Below are positions 1 through 6,000 of a stretch of 10,643 nt of DNA, in pieces. A model generated the notes under the pieces. That model made no database searches and had not been told where the DNA came from. It was given only the letters and a program-made list of their open reading frames with translations. The first letter of the stretch is position 1, and each line of letters opens with the position of its first letter. A program made the translations under genes and the position numbers. Origin of the DNA: an uncultured Collinsella sp. (GTDB lineage: Bacteria; Actinomycetota; Coriobacteriia; Coriobacteriales; Coriobacteriaceae); NCBI GenBank assembly GCA_902494935.1, contig CABUVH010000058.1, positions 1-10,643 of the forward strand, given 5' to 3'.

Positions 1-177
1 CAGGCGGCCGAAGCCGGTGCGTATTTGCGAAGCAAATACGCGGATTCTCCGCGCAAACTTCCGACTCAAAACGGATGCGATATTTATCGAATCTCAGCCG
101 GCCATGCGCCGCATCAACGGATCCCCCCCGTACCGCGGAGAATCGAACTCTGTGCAGGGCGCGAGCGTAAAGAAAAC
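1..177. other. Non-coding stretch with two overlapping hairpins
   Basis: No gene is supported here. At 19-41 there is a perfect inverted repeat, GCGTATTTGC / GCAAATACGC with a GAA loop. It overlaps a second perfect hairpin at 39-53 (CGCGGA, TTC loop, TCCGCG), so both cannot form fully at once. The segment 43-53 is also exactly complementary to 134-144 (11 nt), which could close a structure of about 100 nt. Neither hairpin is followed by a T-run on either strand, so they do not look like intrinsic terminators. They could be part of the 3' end of a transcript entering from the left, or part of an RNA leader continuing into the palindrome array. Function unknown. Confidence 0.45.
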
Positions 178-518
178 GCCTCAGTGACGCAGAGTGGGAC
201 GTGCTTTCCCAATGGCGGCCCAGGCGGAAAGCCCATCCCGGAATCCGCGCTCAGACTGGGATGTAGTTTCCGGATGATGCCTCAAGCGGAAACTGCGACC
301 CGGAATCGAGCCGTAGAGTGGGATATGCTTTCCCAATGGCAGCTCAAGCGGAAAGTACATCCCGGAATCCTCGTTCGGAATGGGATGCAGTTTCCAAATG
401 AATGGCTAGCGGAAAGTACGCCCCGGAATCCGCGCTCAGAACGGGACGCGCTTTCCCAGCGGCGGTCCAAGTGGAAAGCGCATCCCGGAATCCCGCCTCA
501 AACTGGGGCACACTTTCC
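178..518. repeat. Tandem array of ~62-bp imperfect palindromic units
   Basis: Six left arms of the type GGGATGCGCTTTCC start at 196, 258, 320, 382, 443 and 505, so the spacing is 62, 62, 62, 61 and 62 bp. Five are followed by an inverted partner of the type GGAAAGTGCATCCC at 226, 288, 350, 411 and 473; the sixth unit lacks its right arm. Arms pair over 10 to 13 of 14 positions by Watson-Crick rules, plus G-U pairs. The loops are 15-16 nt, often with TGGC and CTCAAG. Spacers of 18 nt begin with GGAATC and often continue CGCGCTCAGA. At two stem positions the paired bases change together between units: C-G in 196 and 443 versus G-C in 258, and G-C versus A-T. This suggests pairing is maintained. 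The array lies 87 bp before the patatin-like start codon. It may be a folded RNA leader, a protein-binding array or a dispersed palindromic repeat. Confidence 0.85.
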
Positions 519-605
519 GCTTCACCTGCCGCCTCGAAAAACCTGCGCGCTCGCCATCCCAAAACTGGGTAGAAGAAAGCCAAAACGCAATCGCAGGAGG
601 TCAAC

Positions 606-1484
606 ATGACTGCAGAAGATAAGGCAAAGAACGCTGGCAAGGTCGCGCTCGTTTTGGAGGGCGGCAGCTTCCGCGGGCAATTTACCGCAGGCGTGCTCGA
701 CGTCCTCATGGAGGCTGGCGTCGAGATTCCGGCGGTATATGGCGTATCGGCCGGCGCCCTCAACGGCGTGAACTACAAGTCGCACCAGATCGGCCGTGCC
801 AACCGCATCAACCTGGCTTTCTGCAATGACAATCGCTTCATGGGCGCCGCATCGTTTGCGTCCACGGGTTCCATCGTGGGTTACGACTTTATCTTCAACG
901 ATGTCCAGGACCGCCTGGATCCCTTTGACAACGAGACGTTCGACGCGAGCCCCATCGAGATGTACGCCGTCGCGACGGACATGCTCTTTGGAACCGCCAC
1001 GTACCTCCCGGTTAAAAGCGCAGTGCTCGACCTCGACGCCGTGCGTGCCTCGACCTCGCTGCCGCTGGTGACGCCGCCGGTCGAGATTGACGGGCACAAA
1101 TACGTCGACGGCGGCGTAGCCGATTCGATCCCCATCGAGCACGTGCTGGAGGAGGCGGGCTTCGACCGCGCGGTTGTCATTGTCACGCAGGACCGCTCGT
1201 ATGAGAAAAAGCCCTACGAGTTTTTGCCGGCCGCGCGTGCGCGTTATGCCGACTACCCCTATCTGCTCGAGGCTATCGAGACGCGCCACGACCGTTACAA
1301 CATCCAGCGCATGCACCTGTGGAAGTATGAGCGCGAGGGCCGCGCGTTGGTCGTCGCTCCGCAAAAGCCGGTCGAGGTCGGCCATGTCGAGCACGATTCG
1401 GCAAAGCTTTTGGACCTGTATATCCAGGGCCGTCAGGAGGCAAAGCGCCTGCTCGCGGAAATCCAAGAGTTCGTTGAGCGCTAG
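606..1484 (+). CDS. Patatin-like phospholipase family protein (YjjU-like)
   Basis: A 292-residue serine acyl hydrolase of the patatin family, expected to cleave acyl esters of membrane lipids; the actual substrate is not visible. The family signatures are in order: the oxyanion-hole glycine motif GGSFRG (residues 19-24), the nucleophile elbow GVSAG (46-50, Ser48), and the Asp of the Ser-Asp dyad in DGG (168-170, Asp168). Residues from about 200 to 292 (KPYEFLPAARARY onward) resemble the extra C-terminal region of the YjjU-type branch. There is no signal peptide or membrane segment, so it is probably cytoplasmic or peripheral. The ATG has AGGAGG at 595-600, 5 nt upstream. No convincing promoter was found between the palindrome array and the gene, so the array may lie in its leader. 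The gene stands alone: rplM downstream has its own promoter. Confidence in the family is high, in the physiological role low. Confidence 0.9.
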   Translation: MTAEDKAKNAGKVALVLEGGSFRGQFTAGVLDVLMEAGVEIPAVYGVSAGALNGVNYKSHQIGRANRINLAFCNDNRFMGAASFASTGSIVGYDFIFNDVQDRLDPFDNETFDASPIEMYAVATDMLFGTATYLPVKSAVLDLDAVRASTSLPLVTPPVEIDGHKYVDGGVADSIPIEHVLEEAGFDRAVVIVTQDRSYEKKPYEFLPAARARYADYPYLLEAIETRHDRYNIQRMHLWKYEREGRALVVAPQKPVEVGHVEHDSAKLLDLYIQGRQEAKRLLAEIQEFVER

Positions 1485-1585
1485 CGATAGCGAACCCTCA
1501 AAAAAATGACAACAGCTAAAGAGCTGGAAAAATCACGGCTCGTGGATGACATGTGCAGAAACTCTGGTCGGAGCCAAAATACCTG

Positions 1586-1613
1586 TTGACTCGTACGGCG
1601 AGCGGGGTAATAT
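1586..1613 (+). promoter_or_regulatory. Sigma-70-type promoter for rplM-rpsI
   Basis: TTGACT (1586-1591) matches five of six -35 bases and TAATAT (1608-1613) is a good -10 box, separated by 16 bp. Transcription would start near 1620, giving a leader of about 60 nt before the GTG start of rplM. The position directly upstream of a ribosomal-protein operon fits a strong housekeeping promoter. Confidence 0.8.
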
Positions 1614-1619
1614 GGACGG

Positions 1620-1651
1620 GTTACTTGCAGAGCCCCGTGAATCTCTGTAAC
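1620..1651 (+). promoter_or_regulatory. Leader hairpin of rplM-rpsI mRNA (possible autoregulatory site)
   Basis: Starting at the predicted +1, GTTA (1620-1623) can pair with TAAC (1648-1651), and CAGAG (1628-1632) with CTCTG (1643-1647). A 4-nt bulge CTTG lies on the 5' side and the loop is CCCCGTGAAT. The stem occupies the first half of a leader of about 60 nt. L13 leaders that control rplM-rpsI expression are known in other bacteria, so an L13-binding role is a reasonable guess. I cannot tell whether this structure matches a described family. Confidence 0.5.
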
Positions 1652-1679
1652 AACACGTACTGTACATGGAGGAGTCTAA

Positions 1680-2123
1680 GTGATTTCGAAATCGACTCAC
1701 TACGCCAAGCAGGGCGAGGTCCAGCGCAACTGGGTTCTCGTCGACGCCGATGGTGCTGTCCTGGGCCGTCTTGCCACCCAGATCGCAATGATCCTGCGCG
1801 GTAAGAACAAGCCCCAGTTCACGCCCAACAGCGACTGCGGCGACTTCGTTGTCGTCATCAACGCCGATAAGGTCCAGCTTACCGGTAACAAGGCCGACAC
1901 GAAGACCTATTATCGCCACAGCGGCTACAACGGCGGCCTCAAGGCTGAGAGCTTCCGCCAGGCTATGGAGAAGCACCCGGAGAAGGTCATCGAGCGCGCC
2001 GTTCGCGGTATGCTGCCCAAGACCACCCTCGGCCGTGCCCAGATGACCAAGCTTAAGGTCTACGCTGGTGCCGAGCATCCGCATGCTGCCCAGAACCCCA
2101 CGAAGATTGAGCTGGAGGCTTAA
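1680..2123 (+). CDS. rplM: 50S ribosomal protein L13
   Basis: A 147-residue protein of the large ribosomal subunit; L13 is an early-assembly 23S rRNA-binding protein. Family signatures include NWVLVDADGAVLGRLAT near the N-terminus, the central NADKVQLTGNKADTKTYYRHSGY block, RAVRGMLPKTTLGR, and LKVYAGAEHPHAAQNP at the C-terminus. E. coli L13 is 142 residues, so this is full length. The start is GTG at 1680, preceded 5 nt upstream by GGAGGAG (1668-1674). The stop TAA lies 2 nt before the rpsI ATG, so the two are translated from one mRNA. Identification is essentially certain. Confidence 0.98.
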   Translation: MISKSTHYAKQGEVQRNWVLVDADGAVLGRLATQIAMILRGKNKPQFTPNSDCGDFVVVINADKVQLTGNKADTKTYYRHSGYNGGLKAESFRQAMEKHPEKVIERAVRGMLPKTTLGRAQMTKLKVYAGAEHPHAAQNPTKIELEA

Positions 2124-2125
2124 AG

Positions 2126-2521
<396 letters not shown>

Positions 2522-2551
2522 GGTTTTATCTCCTTACGAGATACAATGTAC

Positions 2552-2595
2552 AAGCGGGGCCTGCCGATTGCTCGGCGGGTCCCGCTTTTCTTTTT
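2552..2595 (+). terminator. Intrinsic terminator after rpsI
   Basis: A 16-bp stem, 2552-2567 with 2572-2587, contains two G-U pairs and has a TTGC loop. It is followed by a T-rich run (TTTTCTTTTT ending at 2595). It lies 30 nt after the rpsI stop and separates the ribosomal-protein operon from glmM. Confidence 0.92.
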
Positions 2596-2631
2596 CGACT
2601 AGGGTGGGCGACTGCGTTTTGCCCACTTGGG

Positions 2632-2637
2632 AAGGAG
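2632..2637 (+). promoter_or_regulatory. Ribosome binding site fixing the glmM start
   Basis: AAGGAG lies 7 nt before the ATG at 2645. This supports 2645 as the start rather than the in-frame TTG at 2627, which would place the Shine-Dalgarno inside the coding region and add six residues before the conserved PQNIFGTDGVRG start. Confidence 0.8.
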
Positions 2638-2644
2638 CGATCCT

Positions 2645-3982
2645 ATGCCCCAGAACATCTTCGGCACCGATGGCGTCCGTGGTGTCGCCAACGCCGACCT
2701 CTCGTGCGACCTCGCATTTCGCCTGGGCCGCGCGGCGACCAAGTTCCTTGGCCCGGATATCTGCATCGGCCGCGATACGCGTCTTTCGGGCACCATGCTC
2801 GAGAGTGCTCTGACCGCCGGCATTATGGCCGAGGGCGGCCGCCCGCACTGCTGCGGCGTTATCCCTACGCCGGCCGTGGCGTTGCTCACCGTTCAAAACG
2901 AGCTTGACGGCGGTATCGTCATCTCCGCTTCGCACAATCCGCCGGAGTTCAACGGCATCAAGTTCTTTAGCCGCAAGGGCATGAAGCTTCCCGATGCTGT
3001 CGAGGAAGAGATCAGCGCCTGGGTCATGTCCGAGGAGGCCATGGCTGCCGACACGCTGCCGACCGGCGCCGGTGTGGGTCACATCATCAAGATGAAGGAC
3101 GCCCGCAAGGCCTATGTCGATCATGCCATCAGCACGCTCGACGGCCTTAAGCTCGACGGACTGGTTGTTGCCGTCGACTGTGGCCACGGCGCTTCCTGCC
3201 AGACTACGCCCGCCGCGCTGCAGCGCCTGGGTGCCACGGTCCATGCCATCAACACCGATTATTGCGGCACCGACATCAATGTCGAGTGCGGCTCCACTCA
3301 CCTTGAGCCCCTGCGCGAGCTCGTGCTGCGCACCCACGCCGATATCGGTCTGGCCCACGACGGCGACGCCGACCGCGTGCTGTTCGTGGACAGCGAGGGC
3401 AACGAGATCGACGGTGACTACATCTTGGCTATCTGCGGTTCTGACCTTGCCGCTCGTGGCAAGCTCGCCAACTCCGAGATCGTCTCGACCGTCATGTGCA
3501 ACCTGGGCTTCTCCATCGCTATGAAGGAGCAGGGCTTCGAGATGGTTCAGACCGCCGTGGGCGACCGCTACGTTCTGGAGCGCATGCTCGCGGACGGTGC
3601 CGTCATCGGCGGCGAACAGTCCGGCCACATCATCTTCCTGGAGCACAACACCACCGGCGACGGCTTGGTGACGGCCCTGCAGCTTCTGGCCGTGCTCAAG
3701 CGCACCGGCCGCACCCTCACCGATCTTGCCGGCATCATGAAGAAGTACCCGCAGGTACTCGTCAACGTGCATTCCGACAACAAGGCTGGTCTGGACGATT
3801 GCCAGCCCATCTGGGATGCCGTTGCTGCTGCCGAGAAGGAGCTTGACGGCCGCGGCCGCATTCTGGTGCGTCCGAGCGGTACCGAGCCGCTGGTCCGCGT
3901 GATGGCCGAGGCCGAGACGCACGAGCTAACCCAGCGCGTTGTCGACGACATCGTCGAGGTTGTCAAGCGCGAACTTCCCTAA
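2645..3982 (+). CDS. glmM: Phosphoglucosamine mutase
   Basis: A 445-residue cytoplasmic enzyme that converts glucosamine 6-phosphate to glucosamine 1-phosphate, feeding UDP-GlcNAc synthesis for peptidoglycan. All four active-site elements of the phosphohexomutase fold are visible. FGTDGVRG is at residues 6-13. The phosphoserine loop SASHNP has its catalytic Ser at 96. The magnesium site DGDADR is at 239-244. The sugar-specificity loop GGEQSGH is at 322-328, and the phosphate-binding RPSGTEP at 409-415. The GlmM-type FGTDGVRG start and the length, close to the usual 445 or so, favour GlmM over phosphomannomutase or PgcA. It follows rpsI, a neighbourhood common in Actinomycetota, but a terminator lies between. 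No clear promoter was seen in the 49-nt gap after that terminator, so expression may rely on read-through or on a promoter overlapping the terminator. Confidence 0.97.
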   Translation: MPQNIFGTDGVRGVANADLSCDLAFRLGRAATKFLGPDICIGRDTRLSGTMLESALTAGIMAEGGRPHCCGVIPTPAVALLTVQNELDGGIVISASHNPPEFNGIKFFSRKGMKLPDAVEEEISAWVMSEEAMAADTLPTGAGVGHIIKMKDARKAYVDHAISTLDGLKLDGLVVAVDCGHGASCQTTPAALQRLGATVHAINTDYCGTDINVECGSTHLEPLRELVLRTHADIGLAHDGDADRVLFVDSEGNEIDGDYILAICGSDLAARGKLANSEIVSTVMCNLGFSIAMKEQGFEMVQTAVGDRYVLERMLADGAVIGGEQSGHIIFLEHNTTGDGLVTALQLLAVLKRTGRTLTDLAGIMKKYPQVLVNVHSDNKAGLDDCQPIWDAVAAAEKELDGRGRILVRPSGTEPLVRVMAEAETHELTQRVVDDIVEVVKRELP

Positions 3983-4025
3983 TGGTCAAAAACCGTTGCC
4001 AAGTGGTAAACTGTTAAGGTTATTT
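3983..4025 (+). promoter_or_regulatory. Possible promoter of the PTS IIA gene
   Basis: Two weak options overlap in the 71-nt gap after glmM. One is an extended -10, TGGTAAACT (-10 at 4007-4012), with the poor -35 TGGTCA (3983-3988) at 18 bp. The other is TTGCCA (3996-4001) with TTATTT (4020-4025) at 18 bp. There is no terminator between glmM and this gene, so co-transcription with glmM is also possible. Confidence 0.35.
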
Positions 4026-4053
4026 TGATTGATTGGTATGTCCGAGGGGGAGC

Positions 4054-4551
4054 ATGTTCACTAAAGTCCTAAGGTCTTTTGGTATGCGTGGTCGAGTCCT
4101 TACGCTGGATGCTCCCATCTCGGGCGACGTTATTCCGCTTTTCGAGGTAAATGACCAGACGTTTGCCACCGGCCTTTTGGGCCAGGGCGTGGCGATTCAG
4201 CCCACCGGGACGCGTGTGATTGCACCGGCTGATGCCAAGGTCGAGGCCATTTTTCCCACGGGACACGCCGTAGCGCTTAACACGGTCGATGGCTTGGACG
4301 TGCTCATCCACGTTGGTTTGGACACTGTTCAGCTCGAGGGCAAACACTTTACCGTACATGCGCAAGTGGGTGACATCGTCCATAAGGGCGATGTGCTCAT
4401 TGAGTTCGATCGCGAGGCAATTGCCGCCGAGGGTTACGATGTGACGGTTCCCATCTTGGTGTGCAACTCCGTTGAGTTCTCGAGTATCAAGGGCTCCGTT
4501 GGCGTGCATGTCGAAGAGATGGACCAGCTCATCGTTGCTCGCGAGCGCTAG
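4054..4551 (+). CDS. crr: Stand-alone PTS IIA protein, glucose/GlcNAc family
   Basis: A 165-residue phosphocarrier of the IIA-Glc family, which accepts phosphate from HPr and passes it to an IIB domain; in some bacteria it also signals sugar status. The fold is recognisable from APISGDVIPL (about residue 20), PTGTRVIAPADA (50-61), and the two active-site histidines: His71 in TGHAVAL and the phosphorylated His86 in IHVGLDTVQLEG. No IIB or IIC domain is fused, and length matches E. coli Crr (169). The ATG at 4054 is preceded by GAGGGGGAG (4044-4052), a rather close site. It gives an N-terminal MFTKVLRSFG helix like the amphipathic one of Crr. Its place between glmM and nagB suggests it serves uptake of GlcNAc or glucosamine, but a general glucose role cannot be excluded. 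The symbol refers to the family, not to a proven role. Confidence 0.92.
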   Translation: MFTKVLRSFGMRGRVLTLDAPISGDVIPLFEVNDQTFATGLLGQGVAIQPTGTRVIAPADAKVEAIFPTGHAVALNTVDGLDVLIHVGLDTVQLEGKHFTVHAQVGDIVHKGDVLIEFDREAIAAEGYDVTVPILVCNSVEFSSIKGSVGVHVEEMDQLIVARER

Positions 4552-4573
4552 CAAGTGCACGTGGCCATTAGCC

Positions 4574-4579
4574 TACAAT
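4574..4579 (+). promoter_or_regulatory. Candidate -10 box upstream of nagB
   Basis: TACAAT lies 22 nt after the IIA stop codon and matches five of six -10 bases. No good -35 hexamer stands 16 to 18 bp upstream, so this is a tentative call. If used, transcription would start near 4586 and give a nagB leader of about 237 nt. Confidence 0.35.
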
Positions 4580-4585
4580 TCAAAC

Positions 4586-4822
4586 ACGTTTACGGAGGGC
4601 GCCCTTGAAAGAGGACGCCCTCCGTGGCAAGATGGGATTTGTCCGAAGCTAAACAGCTTTGGGTCACCGTGGACGGGCAGGGGCCTCGACGCGGCTAGAC
4701 ACGAGACACATACATTACGCGACCTCGCCCTGGTGGCCGCACACGTTGGTTGCGGCCGACGCGGGCCGCGGGCAAGTGCTTGTAAGGGAGCCTTGCCTCT
4801 CTTGTACGAGAAAGGACGCGTA
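4586..4822 (+). promoter_or_regulatory. Long structured leader of nagB with a Shine-Dalgarno-covering hairpin
   Basis: The 271-nt gap before nagB has no supported gene but many stable stems. ACGGAGGGCG (4592-4601) pairs perfectly with CGCCCTCCGT (4616-4625). CCGAAGCT (4643-4650) pairs with AGCTTTGG (4655-4662). CAGGG (4678-4682) pairs with CCCTG (4728-4732). GGCCGCA (4735-4741) pairs with TGCGGCC (4751-4757), which competes with GCGGCC (4752-4757) pairing GGCCGC (4764-4769). Near the start codon, CCTT (4791-4794) plus TCTC (4798-4801) can pair with GAGA plus AAGG (4808-4815), burying the Shine-Dalgarno. Alternatively GGCAAG (4771-4776) can take CTTGCC (4792-4797), or AAGG (4784-4787) can take CCTT, freeing it. 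This is the layout of a translational switch. I do not recognise a known riboswitch class in it. Confidence 0.5.
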
Positions 4823-5551
4823 ATGAAGATCATTAAAGCTAAAGACTACGAGGATATGAGCCGCAAGGCCGCCAATATTATCTCGGCGCAGGTTATCCTC
4901 AAGCCCGACTGTGTGCTGGGCCTTGCCACCGGCTCCACCCCGATCGGTGCCTACAAGCAGCTCGCTGCTTGGTACAAGAAGGGCGACGTCGACTTTGCCG
5001 AGGTCAGCACCTACAACCTGGACGAGTATCGCGGCCTTTCGCACGACGATCCCCAGAGCTATCACTACTTCATGCGTGAGAACTTCTTCGATCACATCAA
5101 CATCGACCTGAACAACACGCATGTGCCCGACGGTTCCAACCCAGACGCCGCCGCTGCCTGCTCTGAGTACGACAAGATCGTCGCCGCCGCCGGTTACCCG
5201 GATCTGCAGCTGCTCGGCATCGGCAACAACGGCCACATCGGCTTCAACGAGCCCGATGACCACTTCTCCAAGGGTACGCACTGCGTCGACCTCACCGAGA
5301 GCACCATTCAGGCCAACAGCCGCCTGTTCGACAGCATCGACGATGTTCCCCGTCAGGCCTACACCATGGGTACCCAGACCATCATGTATGCCCGCATGAT
5401 CCTGGTCGTCGCCAACGGCGAGGCCAAGGCTCAGGCCGTGCATGACATGTGCTATGGCCCGGTTACGCCCGAGTGCCCGGCTTCGATCCTGCAGCTGCAC
5501 ACCAACTGCGTTGTCGTTGCCGACGAGGCCGCCCTTTCGCTCTGCGAGTAA
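4823..5551 (+). CDS. nagB: Glucosamine-6-phosphate deaminase
   Basis: A 242-residue cytoplasmic enzyme that isomerises and deaminates glucosamine 6-phosphate to fructose 6-phosphate and ammonia, the last step of amino-sugar catabolism. Visible motifs are the phosphate loop LATGSTP (34-40), the catalytic Asp in NLDEY (Asp67) and the GIGNNGHIGFNEP block (132-144) with the ring-opening His138 and Glu143. Asn136 stands where E. coli has Asp141. I recall Asn there in Gram-positive homologues too, so activity is still expected. The length resembles the short Bacillus-type enzymes rather than the 266-residue allosteric E. coli form, which suggests no GlcNAc-6-P allosteric control (inference). The ATG at 4823 has AAAGGA (4811-4816) 6 nt upstream. 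The protein opposes glmM for the same substrate and follows the IIA gene on the same strand. Confidence 0.97.
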   Translation: MKIIKAKDYEDMSRKAANIISAQVILKPDCVLGLATGSTPIGAYKQLAAWYKKGDVDFAEVSTYNLDEYRGLSHDDPQSYHYFMRENFFDHINIDLNNTHVPDGSNPDAAAACSEYDKIVAAAGYPDLQLLGIGNNGHIGFNEPDDHFSKGTHCVDLTESTIQANSRLFDSIDDVPRQAYTMGTQTIMYARMILVVANGEAKAQAVHDMCYGPVTPECPASILQLHTNCVVVADEAALSLCE

Positions 5552-5580
5552 CGCGACCAAGCGATCTGACATAGCTTTTC

Positions 5581-5610
5581 AAAAGGCCCTCGCTTTGCGG
5601 GGGCCTTTTT
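5581..5610 (+). terminator. Intrinsic terminator after nagB
   Basis: A 13-bp stem (5581-5593 with 5597-5609, one G-U pair) closed by a TTT loop, with the 3' arm ending in a T-run (5606-5610). It begins 29 nt after the nagB stop. The leading A-run means it may also work on the other strand. Confidence 0.92.
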
Positions 5611-5688
5611 AGTGGACATGGGCCGTGGTGCATGCATGACGGTAACCTTGCCGCGTGCTTGACTGGTGGGTTCTAAATTATGCGATTC

Positions 5689-5726
5689 ATTCTATAGCAG
5701 ATTCTATGCACATTTGCCACTATAGA
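5689..5726. repeat. Short direct and inverted repeats, possible operator
   Basis: ATTCTAT occurs twice in direct orientation at 5689-5695 and 5701-5707 (12-bp spacing), each followed by a GCA within 3 nt. TCTATAG (5691-5697) is also inverted as CTATAGA (5720-5726). They lie about 280 bp upstream of the regulator gene. BTAD/SARP-type regulators characteristically bind short direct repeats, so self-regulation is a possible reading. The motifs are short and could be chance. Confidence 0.35.
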
Positions 5727-5752
5727 GTCGTAGGCGGTAGCGAGGAGTAGGC

Positions 5753-5766
5753 GAGTTGCGCAACTC
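5753..5766. promoter_or_regulatory. Perfect 14-bp palindrome (GAGTTGCGCAACTC)
   Basis: An uninterrupted 14-bp perfect dyad, 235 bp before the regulator start. The size and symmetry fit a binding site for a dimeric helix-turn-helix repressor or activator. It is followed by A-rich sequence (5768-5775), not T-rich, so it is not a terminator. The protein that would bind it is unknown. Confidence 0.45.
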
Positions 5767-6000
5767 AAATAAAAACAGCCGACTGCGCTACACTGCAAAT
5801 GGGATGGGACATGCTGGCAAGCGCATTGACCTGCGCAAAGACCTATTGGTCGGGGGATAAGTTACCATCGGGCCTCGCTGTACAAAAACTTGCCGCTTGC
5901 GTACCAAAAGACAACCTAAAACACAAGGTCGCTCTATTCATAGCGCGGCTTGTATGGTCTTGCGGCTACAGTGTCCATACGGTCGAGTTGAGGAGCGGGC

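Larger units (their letters stand above)
5611..6000. other. 390-bp intergenic region upstream of the large regulator
   Basis: No gene is supported in this stretch. It is visibly more A/T-rich than its flanks and holds the repeats at 5689-5726 and the palindrome at 5753-5766, listed separately. I looked for promoters: TTGACT (5659-5664), TTGACC (5826-5831) and TACACT (5789-5794) each occur, but none has a partner box at acceptable spacing. Only the Shine-Dalgarno GAGGAG (5990-5995) before the regulator is clear. The region probably carries the regulator's promoter and operator sites. Confidence 0.6.

Noticed and set aside
125..160. tRNA T-arm-like sequence on the minus strand (GTTCGATTC)
   Set aside because: No D-arm, anticodon arm or acceptor pairing can be found around it.
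178..518. CRISPR array
   Set aside because: Repeat and spacer positions are all conserved, units are long imperfect palindromes, and no cas gene is nearby.
25..609. Open frame of 194 codons across the left end, overlapping the palindrome array
   Set aside because: It runs through 62-bp repeats whose length is not a multiple of three, shows no protein family, lacks a Shine-Dalgarno, and overlaps the patatin start.
522..1466. 314-codon minus-strand frame opposite the patatin-like gene
   Set aside because: Shadow frame produced by high-GC codon use; no family resemblance, and the plus-strand protein has clear catalytic motifs.
1474..1520. Terminator after the patatin-like gene
   Set aside because: Small stems exist (1479-1492 and CAGCT/AGCTG near 1512-1526) but they are followed by A-rich, not T-rich, sequence on the plus strand.
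2534..3922. 462-codon minus-strand frame opposite glmM
   Set aside because: Antisense shadow of a highly conserved enzyme; it also crosses the rpsI terminator.
4552..4822. glmS ribozyme or T-box leader before nagB
   Set aside because: The conserved catalytic core of glmS and the T-box antiterminator sequence are not recognisable.
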